Below, piece by piece: positions 10,219 to 22,562 of a stretch of DNA of 64,000 bases. Location of the stretch: NCBI RefSeq assembly GCF_000208745.1, contig NC_030852.1:33467379-33531378 (forward strand), read 5' to 3'. The translations under genes were made by a program, and so were the position numbers. Every line of letters starts with the position of its first letter. The first letter of the stretch is position 1. The notes beneath the pieces were generated by a model. The model made no database searches, was not told the DNA's origin, and saw nothing but the letters and a program-made list of their open reading frames with translations. This DNA is from Theobroma cacao. Its lineage: Eukaryota > Streptophyta > Magnoliopsida > Malvales > Malvaceae.

Positions 10219-12474
10219 ATGGAGAACAAGAGGTGCAGCTGCAAAATTTTGCCAACTCTTTTAACTATTTTTCTATTTAGCCTGATCTCCATGCTTTCTT
10301 TCTCTCATGCAAGCAGTGAGGGGATAGTTAGCATACAGTTAAGTGAGGCCACGTTGAAAGAGGAGATCAACCTAAAGACTTACATAGTTTATGTCCAGAA
10401 ACCAAAAGGCAAAATTTTGAAGTAGTCAGAGGACGTTTATAACTGGCACCAGACATATTTATCAGTTACCAGGTCAACCATGGACCATCAAGAACACATT
10501 GTGTATTCCCATCAGAATGTGGTAACTGGTTTTGCTGCGAAACTGGCCGCAGAGGAAGCAAAAGCCATGGAAAAGGAGTAATAAAAGTCCATCCTCAAAG
10601 AGTACTGCCTTTGCACACAACTCATAGTACTGATTTCTTAGGGCTGCATCAAAATATGGGATTTTGGAAGCAATCAAATTTCCGGAAAGGAGTGATTATT
10701 GGAGTTCAAGACACGGGAATAACCCCTAGTCACCCTTCCTTTAGTGATGAAGGAATGCCTCCTCCAGAAAAATGGAAAGGTAGATGTGAGTTGGTGGAAT
10801 GTAATAACAAGTTAATTGGTGCAAGAAACTTCCGAAATGATGAGCAAGGTCAGGCCCCATTAGATCAGGATGGGCACAGCATTCACACGGCTAGCACAAC
10901 TGCTGGAAATTTTGTGCAAGGTGCCAGTGTGTTTGGTAAAGTCAATGAAACCGCAGTTGGCATGGCACCTTGAGTTCACTTAGCCATATACAAAGTTTGT
11001 GGTGATGTGTGTGTTGATAGTGACGTACTGCCGGCAATGGATGCTGCTGTAGAGGACGGTGTTGATGTGATTTCAATCTCCATTGGTGGTGCTTCTACAC
11101 CTTTCTATGAAGATGTGATTGCAGTGGGTGCATTTGGGGCTATTTTGTAAGCTGCTCAGCAGGGAATGGAGGCCCATCTAATAGTACCCTATCAAATGAA
11201 GCTCCTTGGATTCTCACTGTGGTAGCAAGCACCATTGGATAGAAAGATAATAGCTGCAGTAAAGCTAGGAAACGGTTATCTGCTCTTTGGAGAATCTCTA
11301 TTCCAGCCTAAAGATTTTCCTTAAACTTTGCTGCCAATTGTTTACGCAGGTGCCAATGGTAATGCATCATCAAGATTATGTGCCCCAGGATCATTGAGAG
11401 ATATTGATGTCAAGGGGAGGATAGTATTGCGAGATTGGTGAGATACCAAGAATCTGCAAAGGGCAAGAAGTGAAGGATGCTGGAGGTGCTGCCATGATTC
11501 TGATGAATGATGACCTCAATAAATTTAGTACACTAGCTGATCCTCACGTACTTCCTGCAACACATGTGAGTTACACGGCAGGAATGAACATCCTAAACTA
11601 CATCAATTCGACAGCAAAACCAACTGCCACTATCTTGTTTGAAGGAACTTTTTCTGGTTTGAAAGATAATCCTCAAGTTACTTCTTTATCCTCAAGAGGC
11701 CCTAGTTGGGCTAGCCCTGGAATCTTGTAACCAGACATTATTGGGCCGGGTGTGAGCATCCTAGCTGCGTGGCCAGTTTCTGTTGAGAACAAGACAAACA
11801 CAGTTTCAAATTTTAATGTTATTTCAGACACTTAAATATCATGCCCTCATCTTAGCGATATCACTGCTCTGCTAAAAAATTTACATTCTGACTAGTCAGC
11901 TCCTGCCATGAAATCTGCAATCATAACTACCGCTGATAGAGTGACGCTAGATGGTCTGCCAATTCTAGATGAAACATGGTCTCCGTCCAACGTATTTGCG
12001 ATTGGTGCAGGCCATGTTAACCCTTCAAAGGCAAACGATCCAGGACTTGTTTATGACATGCAACCTGATGATTACATTCCTTATCTATGTAGCTTAGGTT
12101 ACACAGATGATCAGGTTAGAGTCATAGTGCAGCAATCAGTGAGATGCTCAAATGATACCAATATTGCTGAAGCAGAGCTAAATTATCCTTCATTTTCGAT
12201 TGTATTAGGGTCTACCAACCGCACACACACTTGGACAGTGACAAACGTTGGCCCTGCTAATTCCTCTCACACTATAAACATTGCTGCACCACCAGGGGTA
12301 GACATTAGTGTAACGACCAACATAATTGAGTTCACTGAGGTGAAGCAAAATGCAACATTCTCAGTGACATTTAGGCTAAGCTGGAAAACTTCTGCACTCT
12401 TTGTTCAAGGTTATCTCTATTGGAATTCTGCTCTGCATTCTGTTAGGTCTCCAATTGTTGTTATATATGAATAA
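10219..12474 (+). pseudogene. Subtilisin-like protease pseudogene (copy 1 of 3)
   Basis: Collinear over its whole length with the intact subtilase at 14006-16270: signal peptide, inhibitor prodomain, S8 catalytic domain with PA insert, and fibronectin-III-like tail. Many lesions: TAG at 10423-10425 in the prodomain, frame change near 10580, TGA at 10971-10973, further shifts at about 11140-11240 and near 11430. The codon for the catalytic Ser is TAA (11833-11835). Around the surviving active-site residues, Asp is kept ([12 protein letters not shown]), His is kept but in GHSIHT rather than GHGTHT, and the oxyanion Asn is kept (CSAGNGGP). The reading frame reopens from 11908 to a normal C-terminus at 12474. 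It cannot make a protease. Lesion density makes it the oldest dead member of the array. Confidence 0.93.
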
Positions 12475-14005
12475 GCACTAAGTACTCTCATTCTGATCAG
12501 CATTGCGTTGGGAATCTAATTATTCAAAGCAAGTATGGAATGCAGTGCAGAGTTGCCTTCTCTTAGGCTAATGTACTTTCTAATACTGTAGTCAGTTCAA
12601 ATAAATTCTCTCATTCCTATAGAGTACCTAATTTTCTTTAAAAAATAATAAAGAAATAACTGTGGCAAACAAAAGAAATTTCCTTGGCTTAAGCAGGAAC
12701 TAACTTCAGAATTTCCAAATCAGAAGGGAGTTAAAGTGACCAAAAAAAAAACCTTGTTTCTACAAATTCGAGAAGTTGGTGCTTCCTTTCTGGAGGATAT
12801 TAACTTCTGTTCAGGACTTGCAATAATCAAGTATAGTCTTAGGTGTACGAATTAGTTACCAAGAATTGTGGTTCTTACATGGAAGCTATTGGTTCAACTA
12901 TGCTACTGCTGCATCATTAATTGAATTCAAAGATTATGCTCATGAAATGGAAAAAAAAAATGCAAGAAATTGTGATTATCCTTGGTACAAGCTGCTAGAA
13001 AACAAAATGAGCTCAAGGAATGCAAGGGGTTTGCCCCTAGCTGAAGTCCAGATATCATGGGCAAAGCTGAAGTAAGAAAAATTATTCTAGCAAAATTACT
13101 ACGAAGATGCTAAGGTTAATATTGATGAAGCTATTTATGAAATAGGTGAAAAAATCTGTATGGGTGAACAACACAACTGATATTCTATTAATTGCTATCT
13201 TAGAGCAGGATACTCAAAGAAATGTGAAAATATAATAAAGAATACTCTTACTTATCCAATAAAAAAACAATCAAGAGAACTCTCAATTTTTTCTGTGATT
13301 ATCCTCATTTTTCCTAGGTTCTGCAATAAAGCTTCCTTTGCCTGTTCACAGCATATCTTTTGCCCACAAACATTTAGAAAAATTTTCATAATTGTAGTTT
13401 GTATCTCAGAAGTCAGAACCTAATTTAATATTTGTGATAGTATACGGACAAAGATCCTGGTAAATGTAACCAATCACCTTACTAACTGTCATCATGCTCC
13501 TTGTTGCAAGTCAACATCTTACATCTAAGCATTCATTCCCAACAAATTTATGCTAAATACCGGTTCTTAATGGAAGAGACTTAGCAAGAAATTACTAAAC
13601 AAGTATAAATGTGAGTCTATTTACAAAATAAAAAATTAAGTAAACAAGAAGTAAATACCAGTTGGGTTTGCTGGAGAAGTTCCCAAAGTCAAATAAATCT
13701 GTTATGCATAAGGCACATCGCTACTTTGTTTTCAACTGCATAGAGCAGCGGGCAATACCAAGTTCCAATCCAAAAAATATGTACCTCAAGTTCTGGTTGA
13801 TGTTCCCAATCGACAATCTGACAAACTAGTCCTAACAAGCCTATTCTTGTAGCCCCAATGATAATTGTCATCTGTAGTAAAGACGACAGCCAACACTTAT
13901 ACCAACATTCCCTTTATCTGTCCTGTACCATCTATATATGGATATCTGTGAAGGGAGTAGTAGTAATCTAAACATTAGGATTAATTCTCCATTCCTTTAA
14001 CCAAT
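12475..14005. other. Intergenic between subtilase copies 1 and 2
   Basis: AT-rich sequence. Short open stretches (for example 12866-13075 on +, 13689-13871 on -) have no recognisable protein content. The final ~100 bases form the promoter of the intact subtilase. Confidence 0.4.
13933..13939 (+). promoter_or_regulatory. TATA box of intact subtilase
   Basis: TATATAT at 67 bases before ATG 14006, in CTATATATGG context. Position is plausible for a plant core promoter with a short leader. Confidence 0.5.
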
Positions 14006-16270
14006 ATGAAGAGCAAAAGTACTCAACCGCTGCCAAAAATGGAAGCCATTTTTCTAGTTTCTCTTGTTTTCATGTTTAATATTCTTCTAGCAGTTGCTCA
14101 GGAAGTGGAAGATTTGCCCAAGAGCAAAGAACATGAGAAAAGCAGCTTATCAACTTACATTGTTCACCTTAAGAAACCTGAGGGAGTCTTTACACAAGTA
14201 GTAGACTTAGATGGTTGGTATCAATCATTCCTCTCGTTCACCAGCTCCAGCCAGCACAGACGGATAGTTTATTCCTATCGAAATGTGATAACAGGATTTG
14301 CTGCAAAATTAACAGCAGAGGAAGCAGAAGCAATGAAAAGAAAGGAAGGGATCATATCTGCTCGTCCTGAAAAAGTATATTCTCTACATACAACACACAG
14401 TCCTAACTTTTTGGGGTTGCACCAAAATTCTGGAGTTTGGAACCAATCAAATTATGGCAAGGGAGTCATAATTGGGCTTTTAGACACTGGAATAACCCCA
14501 GGTCATCCTTCATTCAGTGATGAAGGAATGCCTCCACCACCAGCGAAATGGAAGGGGAAATGTGAATTCGCTACAGGATGCAATAACAAGCTGATTGGTG
14601 CAAGAAATTTTGCAGAAGATGTGGCAGGGCCACCAACTGATGAGGAAGGTCACGGAACTCACACAGCTAGCACGGCCGGTGGAAATTATGTGAAGGGTGC
14701 CAATGTGTTTGGCAATGCCAATGGCACAGCTGTAGGCATGGCACCTTTAGCTCACTTGGCAATGTACAAAGTATGTGGAGAGGGCTGCTCAGAAAGTGCA
14801 ATATTGGCTGCAATGGATGCTGCTGTTGAGGATGGAGTGGACGTCCTCTCACTTTCATTAGGCGGTGGTTCAGTTCCCTTCTTTGAAGACTCAATTGCAG
14901 TGGGTGCATTTACAGCTATTCAAAAGGGTATATTTGTGAGCTGTTCAGCTGGAAATGAGGGTCCTCTCTATGGTACTTTATCGAATGAGGCCCCGTGGAT
15001 TTTTACAGTCGGAGCAAGCACCATTGATAGGAGCATAGCAGCAACAGCGAAGCTAGGAAATGGGTTGACAATTGATGGTGAATCCCTTTTTCAGCCTAAA
15101 GATTTCCCTTCAACATTACTGCCTCTTGTCTATGCAGGGGCAAATGGTAAGGCATCATCCGCATTTTGTGCCCCTAGATCATTGAGAGATGTTGATGTCA
15201 AAGGAAAAGTGGTATTGTGTGAAAGAGGTGGGGATATCGGAAGAATTGACAAAGGCCAAGAAGTGAAGGACAATGGTGGAGCTGCCATGATCCTCATGAA
15301 TGACAAGCTTAATGGCTTCAGTACAATAGCTGATCCTCACGTACTTCCGGCAACCCATGTGAGTTTCTTGGCTGGTTTGAAGATTCAAGAGTATATTAAC
15401 TCAACATCAGAACCAACAGCTACAATCTTGTTCAAAGGTACAGTGATAGGAAATCCATCTGCTCCTGAAGTCACTTCTTTCTCCTCAAGAGGCCCCAATA
15501 GGCAAAGCTTTGGGATCTTGAAACCAGATATTATTGGCCCTGGTGTGAGCATTCTAGCTGCATGGCCAGTTTCTGTGGAAAACAAAACAAATACAAAGTC
15601 AACATTCAACATGATTTCTGGCACTTCCATGTCTTGCCCTCATCTCAGTGGGATAGCTGCTTTGCTCAAAAGCTCACATCCTGACTGGTCTCCAGCTGCT
15701 ATAAAATCTGCTATCATGACTACAGCTACTTTGGTAAACCTTGGAGGGAAGCCCATTGTTGACCAAACAAAAGCTCCTGCTGATATCTTTGCTACTGGTG
15801 CAGGCCATGTTAACCCATCAAAAGCAAACGATCCTGGCCTAATCTATGATATCCAACCAGATGATTATATCGCTTATTTATGTGGCTTGAATTACACTGA
15901 CGAAGAGGTAGGAACTATTGTGCAAAGAACGGTGGAATGCTCCAGTGAATCAATAATAGCTGAAGCAGAGCTAAACTATCCTTCGTTTTCTATAATATTG
16001 CCAGAATCTGGTTCTCAGACATACACGAGAACTGTAACAAACGTTGGCCCAGCAAGCTCATCCTACACCTATGAAGTTGTTGCGCCAACAGGAGTAGACA
16101 TTAGTGTACAACCGGATCACATTGCTTTTTCGGCGGTGAACCAGAAGGCAACTTACTCAGTGACATTTAGCAGACAAAAGGACGTCAGCTTGCAATTTTC
16201 CCAAGGGCTTCTCACGTGGATTTCTGCTCAGCATAATGTTACAACCCCAATTGTCGCCATATTTGCATAA
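14006..16270 (+). CDS. Subtilisin-like serine protease (SBT1 type), intact
   Basis: Single-exon gene of 754 residues, the usual length for plant S8A subtilases, which are secreted to the apoplast and process proteins there. A hydrophobic signal segment spans residues 13-31; ATG at codon 12 could also start it. The prodomain (I9 fold, [10 protein letters not shown] to [11 protein letters not shown]) covers about 50-127. The catalytic set is complete: D160 in [14 protein letters not shown]216 in GHGTHTAST, oxyanion N317 in CSAGNEGP and S541 in GTSMSCPH. A protease-associated insert lies at about 360-480 and the fibronectin-III-like domain at about 645-754. It resembles the SBT1.2/SDD1-like and legume SbtM-like group, but the subgroup is inference. 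It is the only intact member of a three-copy tandem array, with a dead copy on each side. Confidence 0.95.
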   Translation: MKSKSTQPLPKMEAIFLVSLVFMFNILLAVAQEVEDLPKSKEHEKSSLSTYIVHLKKPEGVFTQVVDLDGWYQSFLSFTSSSQHRRIVYSYRNVITGFAAKLTAEEAEAMKRKEGIISARPEKVYSLHTTHSPNFLGLHQNSGVWNQSNYGKGVIIGLLDTGITPGHPSFSDEGMPPPPAKWKGKCEFATGCNNKLIGARNFAEDVAGPPTDEEGHGTHTASTAGGNYVKGANVFGNANGTAVGMAPLAHLAMYKVCGEGCSESAILAAMDAAVEDGVDVLSLSLGGGSVPFFEDSIAVGAFTAIQKGIFVSCSAGNEGPLYGTLSNEAPWIFTVGASTIDRSIAATAKLGNGLTIDGESLFQPKDFPSTLLPLVYAGANGKASSAFCAPRSLRDVDVKGKVVLCERGGDIGRIDKGQEVKDNGGAAMILMNDKLNGFSTIADPHVLPATHVSFLAGLKIQEYINSTSEPTATILFKGTVIGNPSAPEVTSFSSRGPNRQSFGILKPDIIGPGVSILAAWPVSVENKTNTKSTFNMISGTSMSCPHLSGIAALLKSSHPDWSPAAIKSAIMTTATLVNLGGKPIVDQTKAPADIFATGAGHVNPSKANDPGLIYDIQPDDYIAYLCGLNYTDEEVGTIVQRTVECSSESIIAEAELNYPSFSIILPESGSQTYTRTVTNVGPASSSYTYEVVAPTGVDISVQPDHIAFSAVNQKATYSVTFSRQKDVSLQFSQGLLTWISAQHNVTTPIVAIFA

Positions 16271-17414
16271 GGAATAAGTTGAGCTGCCCTTGCTTATAGC
16301 AAAGGAATCACAGAGTTAATCCCATGCATAGCTTGTTATTCCTGGTCCGCTATTGTCTTATCTGTTTAAGGCGTTTTTCTTCAATAAATGCCAAGTGAAA
16401 CAAAAGCTGTTTATTTGAAAATCATCTGTTTTTTTTTTTTTATATTTCTTTTTTAATCGAAGTTTATTCATTATAGATTTTACGAACTCCTATTTACACG
16501 ATAAACCCAGAAGTCTGAAGCACTGCTGCCTTTTTAAGTTCTTAGGCTAAGTACACTACATGCTGGTGGGTACTTAAGTTTTGGGTGGGTTGCTGTCTGA
16601 ATTGATCAAGAAGAAACTATAAAAGGGTGAGGTTACATATCTAGACAACAAGACATTTTTAGAACCAAAAGATACGTACCAGAAAAAGAGAAGCAAAACC
16701 ATTGCCTACGGCTCCAATCTGGCTTCTTAAAGGGTTAAAACAAAGAAGAAAGACTGTAATTTGATCTAGCAAAAAACCCAATAGATACTAATGATACTTA
16801 TGCTTGCAGAAAAACTCGTGATTAAATATTAATAAAGTGCTGAATTATTCAACCTAAGACCAAATCAAAACACAATGGATTGTCTGAGACTATTGTAGTT
16901 TTGCTCAGAATCTGCTCATATGAAGGTATGTTAGTTACTATACAGATTCTAAATGTGGTAGGAGATGCAGGAAAGAAGCTCGAATCATACATCTAGGATT
17001 GCCATGCCACATTAGTTCACAACTATATTCAGGAATATTATCAGCAGCAGGCTCAAAAATAAAACAAAGGAAGTCTATGCGAGGACTCAGTTGTACTAGT
17101 GGAAAGTCAATTAAAAATTGTAGAAGGACAAGCATACAGTGACAAGTATGCTTCATCATACCCTAAATAATCACTCACAAACTGCATCTTTGTTGCCATT
17201 TAAAATGAGAGAAGGTATTACTGAACGAAAACAAATGGATGGGCTAAGTATAATAATCCAACAGAGGATCATAACCTACAATGAGACTCACAGAAAGAAA
17301 CTGGCCATCTTTCTCCCTCTCACTTGTATACATAGGCAGTAACAAGTGGTGGAAACACAACAAACTAAATAACAGTCCTCCAACTTACTGCAGAGGAGCC
17401 ATTCCCCATCAAAG
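16271..17414. other. Intergenic between subtilase copies 2 and 3
   Basis: Contains the 3' UTR of the intact subtilase (AATAAA-like AATAAATG near 16383). The remainder is AT-rich with a poly-T run near 16430. No coding sequence was seen. Confidence 0.4.
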
Positions 17415-19684
17415 ATGGATATCACTCACTTCCTCTGTCTCACTCTCTTGCTCAACTTCCATCCTCTGATCGTTCAGGGAAGTGAATTTTCATCTGCAGT
17501 TGAAACTGAAAAGAAAAAATTGCAGACTTACATTGTCCATGTTGAGCAGCCAGAAGTAGGAGTTCTTGGTCCAGAAAATTGAGATGTAGAGAGCTGGCAC
17601 AAATCTTTTCTGCCATTTAGTACTGCAAGCTCAGACATGCGACCACATATGTTTTATTCATACAAAAATGTCATCAGTGGTTTTGCAGCAAGATTGACAG
17701 AGGAGGAAGTGCAAGCCATGAGAATGAAAAAGGGGTTTATCTCTGCACGTCCTCAAAGGATGCTACGTACACAGACAACACACACACCCAACTTCTTGGG
17801 GCTGCAGCAGGAACTGGGAATTTGGAAACAATCAAACTTTGGAAAAGGAGTGATAATTGGTGTGCTGGACACAGGAGTTTTGCCTAGCCATCCTTCATTC
17901 AGTGATGAAGGAATGCCACCTCCCCCACCAAAATGGAAAGCAAGATGTGATTTTACAGCCTGTAATAACAAACTAATTGGTGCAAGGTCCTTCAATATTG
18001 ATGGAAAAATGACCAAGGGAATGGGGGTTGAACCACCTATTGATGAAGATGGACATGGAACTCACACACAGCTATCACGGCTGCAGGTCAGTTTGTAAAC
18101 TATGCTGATGTGCTGGGAAATGCCAAAGGTACTGCTGTAGGGATGGCCACGCTTGCTCACCTAGCAATTTATAAAGTATGCTTTGGAGAAGACTGTGGAG
18201 ATAGCAACATACTAGCTGCACTTGATGCTGCTATTGAGGATGATGTCGATGTGCTCTCACTCTCTCTTGGAGTAGATGCAGTTCCATTCTTCCAGGACAA
18301 CATAGCTATAGGTGCATTTGCAGCAATGAAGAATGGAACATTTGTTGGTTGTCCAGCTGGAAATTCTGGCCCTTCCAACACCACATTATCCAATGAAGCT
18401 CCATGGCTTCTCACAGTTGGAGTAAGCACCATTGATCGAAAAATTGTAGCCACAGCAAAGCTTGGAAATGGAGAAGAATTTGATGGAGAATCCGTTTTCC
18501 AACCCAATGACTTTTCTTCCGTGCTGTTACCACTTGTTTATGCCGGCATGAATGGTAACCAGAGTCTGCACTCTGTGGTGAGGTATCATTGAAAGGTATA
18601 GATGTCAAAGGCAAGGTGGTTCTATGTGAACGAGGAGGTGGAATAGCAAGAATTGCTAAAGGACAGGAAGTAAAAAATACTGGTGGTGCTGCTATGATTC
18701 TCATAAATGAACAAGCTGATGGCTTCAGTACTTCAGCTGATGTTCATGTTCTTCCAGCAACCAATGTAAACTATGCCACTGGGCTGAAGATTAAAGCTTA
18801 CATAAATTCAACAGCATCACCTAAAGCGACAATCTTATTTAGAGGAACTATCATAGGAGAACCATCATCTCCTTCTGCTGCTTCCTTTTCATCAAGAGGC
18901 CCCAGCTTGGCAAGCCCAGGAATACTGAAACCAGACATTATTGGCCCTGGTGTGAACATTCTAGTGGCATGGCCATTCTCTCTTAGCAATAATACTAATT
19001 CAACATCTACTTTCAATTTAATATCAGGCACATCAATGTCATGGCCTCATCTCAGTGGCATTGCAGCCCTGCTCAAGAGCTCTCATCCTGCCTGGTCACC
19101 AGCTGCCACTAAATCTGCTATGATGACTTCTACCAACCTATTCAATATTGGAGGCAAACCCACTGTTGATGACACACTACAACCTGCTGATGTCTTTGCT
19201 ATTGGCGCTGGCCACATTAATCCATCTAGGGCAGATAACCCAGGATTAATATATGATATCCAACCTGATGACCTGATGACTATATTCCACATCTCTGTGG
19301 TTTAGGCTACAAAGATGAGGAAGTTGAGATACTCGCACATAGATCAGTCAAGTGCTCAGAAAAGCCCAGTATACCAGAAGGATAGCTGAACTACCCTTCA
19401 TTTTCCATCAAACTAGGACCATCTCAGACATACACAAGGACTGTGACAAATGTCGGTGAGGAATATCATCTTATGAAGTTTTGGTTATAGCTCCAAAAGG
19501 GGTTGATGTGATTGTGAAGCCCAGCACACTATACTTCTCGGAGCTAAATCAGAAGGCAACTTACACAATAACATTTACTTGAGTTGAATCAGCTTATAAA
19601 ATAGGTGAATTCACTCAAGGGTATATCAAATGGGTCTCTACTAAATACTTTGTTAGGAGTCCAATTGCAGTAAGCTTTGAGTAA
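17415..19684 (+). pseudogene. Subtilisin-like protease pseudogene (copy 3 of 3), young
   Basis: Full-length relative of the intact copy with a start codon (17415), a signal peptide and the whole active site still encoded: [35 protein letters not shown]. At least seven lesions break it. TGA at 17580-17582 lies in the prodomain. A 2-base CA insertion in a CACACA run (about 18064-18072) comes directly after the His motif. One base is lost near 18558. An 8-base tandem duplication of CCTGATGA lies at 19264-19279. TAG is at 19383-19385, one base is lost near 19455, and TGA is at 19580-19582. Each frame change restores clean homology downstream, so lesions are few and discrete. This is decay of a formerly working gene, more recent than in copy 1. 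Confidence 0.92.
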
Positions 19685-20645
19685 GAACCAAGTGCACAAA
19701 GACATAAGAGAAAGCAATCAAATGAATTGTCATAGAAATCAAAAACTATTACTGAATGCTATTGCAGACTTCTAATATCATATTTTATCTATGTTTTCTA
19801 GACTAACATTGCAAATTGTTTCAAACTTATGACCGGAAAATTCAAACTCAACCCAATGGAAGGGGGAAGAAGCATGCGGGAAAGTATACCGGGCATAGAC
19901 ATTAAATACCTTTGTTGGTTTCATTTAAATATAACAACACTTGATGATGAGGTTCAGGAAAAAAAATAATAATAATAATAATGTCCAATAGAAGACCAAA
20001 ATGAACAAAAATGAAAAGTAGTCTAATAAAACCATATAGAATAAAGTAATTCCATCTGCCAAAGAAGTCCATACAAAATGCATATATAAAATAGTAATAT
20101 TGAAAATAAGCTTGTTTGGTGCTTAAATTAAGGTAAATTTCTCAAAAAGATAAATGATAAGAACTGCATTGCACTACTTGTAAGCATCACAAGCGTGGAC
20201 AGAGTTTTAGACAGTCGTACTAAAAAGGAAGTGCAGATGGCTTCACTTTTCAAATTCCTGCCCCATGAATTTTCAAAAAGTGCAAAATCGGTGATTAGAT
20301 ACAATGGAAACTACCAGCAACTGGAGCTAGGCAGTAGTGAAACAACTGACAATAAGCATGGTTACGTTTATAAAAACCCTCTTATAATATTAGTAAATCC
20401 CTTGCAGATTCTCAAGAATGCTATGATAAGTTATTCAAGATCAAATCAAGATAAGAATATAGCATCTGGTTGTCAAACATAGCAGATACAGTTCCCTCCC
20501 TCACTACCACGAAAAGAAGAGCCTTTTAGAGCAGAAAAAAGGTATACCGTCTCTGTAGTTCATTACTGACTCATTCACCGTATAGTCTCTACCACATTTA
20601 CAGCTGCATGATGGTAGTGAAAAATGACTTGCAAGTTGATTCTCA
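19685..20645. other. Intergenic between subtilase array and PPGF gene
   Basis: AT-rich, with an (AAT)n microsatellite at about 19963-19981. The right end holds the 3' UTR of the minus-strand gene that stops at 20646. The open stretch 20195-20482 has no recognisable protein content. Confidence 0.4.
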
Positions 20646-22562
20646 TCAACCAAATCCAGGAGGCACATCCGGGTCCTCATCACTAACATCACATGACTGC
20701 TTCTGGTCAATATCTTCAGAAAAGCCAGGTGGCACACCAACATCAACATCATCCTGTTCCTGCCCATTCTGTGGGTGGCCAGGCTCTTCCTTCCAGTTTT
20801 CGATAGGTCCATTTTCATAAGGCCTAGGAAGCTGCTGCTCTGCCTCATTCTGCTGCTGATGGTGGTTGCTGTGATGAATATTGGACAGAGAGAAACCTGG
20901 TGGTTCTTTTGGATCACCATCAGATAATGTATCATCAACTCGACCAGCTGAGCCCTTAATGAAACCATTATTTTCAGCTTCCTTTTTAACAGGCATCTTA
21001 TCATGAATAGATGATTCGCCCTCTTCTTTCCCTCGAGGATTAACTAATTTATTGTACACAGATTGTACTGTTTCTGTAATTTCACTTCTCATGCCACCTT
21101 CTGATCTGATTACTTCCCACAGACTATCAGAAATTTGGCCCATTACTTTGTTCCTAATGGTTATAAAACATTAGAATTATCAAATCAACATCAGTATTAA
21201 AGAATAAAATAAAACAGAAGAACTTATAAAAAGTTGGTGAATTAAATTTGAAGATGAAGTGAACATTCGAACATAGTTTTGAATAGAGAACAAAGTTAAC
21301 CTACTCTTTCTGAGTTGATATTTTCCTCCCGAAGTACTCACAATTTGTCATGATATCCATATCTTATTCCCGAGACCAAAGATTTTAGCAACCAATTTCT
21401 CATACCAAATGTACCATTAAGAAAAATGCAAACATTTTATCCGGGAATACACATGCTTTCCGCTAAGAAAATCATTAATGATTTCATATTTCCACTTACC
21501 CAACCTCCTCGTGTATGGCATCTGATAGTTGTCTTGGTTTCATATTTTCGGCACCTGGACGGTTAAGTGCTGCTGATTGCTTCACAGCTGCAATGATGTT
21601 GTTGCGTAACTCATCCTGCAATTTGTTGCCTTATTCATAAATACTTATAAATGCACATAGCAAGCAATAAGAAACAGCACCACTCACTATCGATCAAGTT
21701 GATAAAGCTTTTAAAACATTTAACCAGGCACACCTGAACATTTGGTTCAGTGGTCGACGCATGCATTCTCCTGTTCAAGAAGCACGTTCAAATACCCCTT
21801 CCCCAAAAATTTTTTTTAAAAAAATTTAACCAGCCAAACTTTTTGCTATAAAATCAAATAAAACTCAACCACACAAGATCCTTTAAAACCAAAAAGCACT
21901 GTTTTTAAAAAGAAAAGGCTGATTGAAACATATTAATGAATCAGATTTGCCAACAACCTGCAGCAGCAGCATAGCAACTTAATCAACTTTGACAGTGCCA
22001 TTGCGATGTTTAGTACAGATAATAAATCATTCTAAGCTCTTTTTACATGACAAGCTGTTTGGACCAACGTAGAACCTACTAAAATCAAGATTTACAGTCA
22101 TAACAGCTTATGTAATAGTACAAATTTAAAAAAAAAAAAAACGAATTTTCAGTCAACCTTCCATTCAATATCAGGGAATTGTTATGCATCAACCCAAAAC
22201 CATGGCATTTGATTTGAAATTAACCAATTATACCCATATATAATCATCATATAAATTTCCAAAACACCCAAAACTCAAAATCAAGACAAAACCCACCAAG
22301 CGAACAATCACAAACAACACGCACCCATGTTTTCCAGGGTACTCAAAAGCTCAGCATTCTAAAATTTTTCACCTTGATTCCCATAAACTAACAAGATAGT
22401 TTCGACCTTTGGAAAAGAAAAAAAAAAAAGTAGCGATAAAAATTAACATACGTTATCCTTGAGCTTGCGAATGATTTTGAGACGGAGCTTGTCGAAGTCA
22501 CCATCGTCCTTGAGTTTTGCAATTACCTCTTCTTTGTTGATCTTCTTGTTTTCTTCTCCCAT
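20646..22562 (-). CDS. Small protein with PPGF motifs, possible SHG1/BOD1-like
   Basis: Three exons, right to left: 22452-22562, 21500-21615, 20646-21153. They join in frame to 244 residues. The N-terminal ~110 residues are charged and helical (EEVIAKLKDDGDFDKLRLKI; LRNNIIAAVKQS; GQISDSLWEVIRSEGGMRSE). This layout resembles the COMPASS SHG1 / BOD1 family, whose members associate with Set1-type histone methyltransferase or chromosome biorientation complexes. I make that link from memory of the fold pattern and rate it moderate. The C-terminal half is acidic and low complexity, with three PPGF motifs at residues 160-163, 217-220 and 240-243, the last almost at the C-terminus. ATG 22562 is the only upstream in-frame ATG in exon 1. 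Gene structure is more certain than function. Confidence 0.7.

Noticed and set aside
12866..13075. 69-residue open frame between subtilases 1 and 2
   Set aside because: No family motif, no splice partners, AT-rich surroundings; chance frame.
14667..14909. Minus-strand open frame inside the intact subtilase
   Set aside because: Antisense shadow of a strongly coding exon; His/Leu/Pro-rich composition follows from the opposite strand.
17415..19684. Treating subtilase copy 3 as an intron-containing functional gene
   Set aside because: Lesions are inside conserved motifs and are 1, 2 or 8 bases long; plant genes of this type are intronless and no GT-AG pairs remove the lesions cleanly.
20195..20482. 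95-residue open frame left of the PPGF gene
   Set aside because: No recognisable domain; likely 3' UTR or intergenic of the minus-strand gene.
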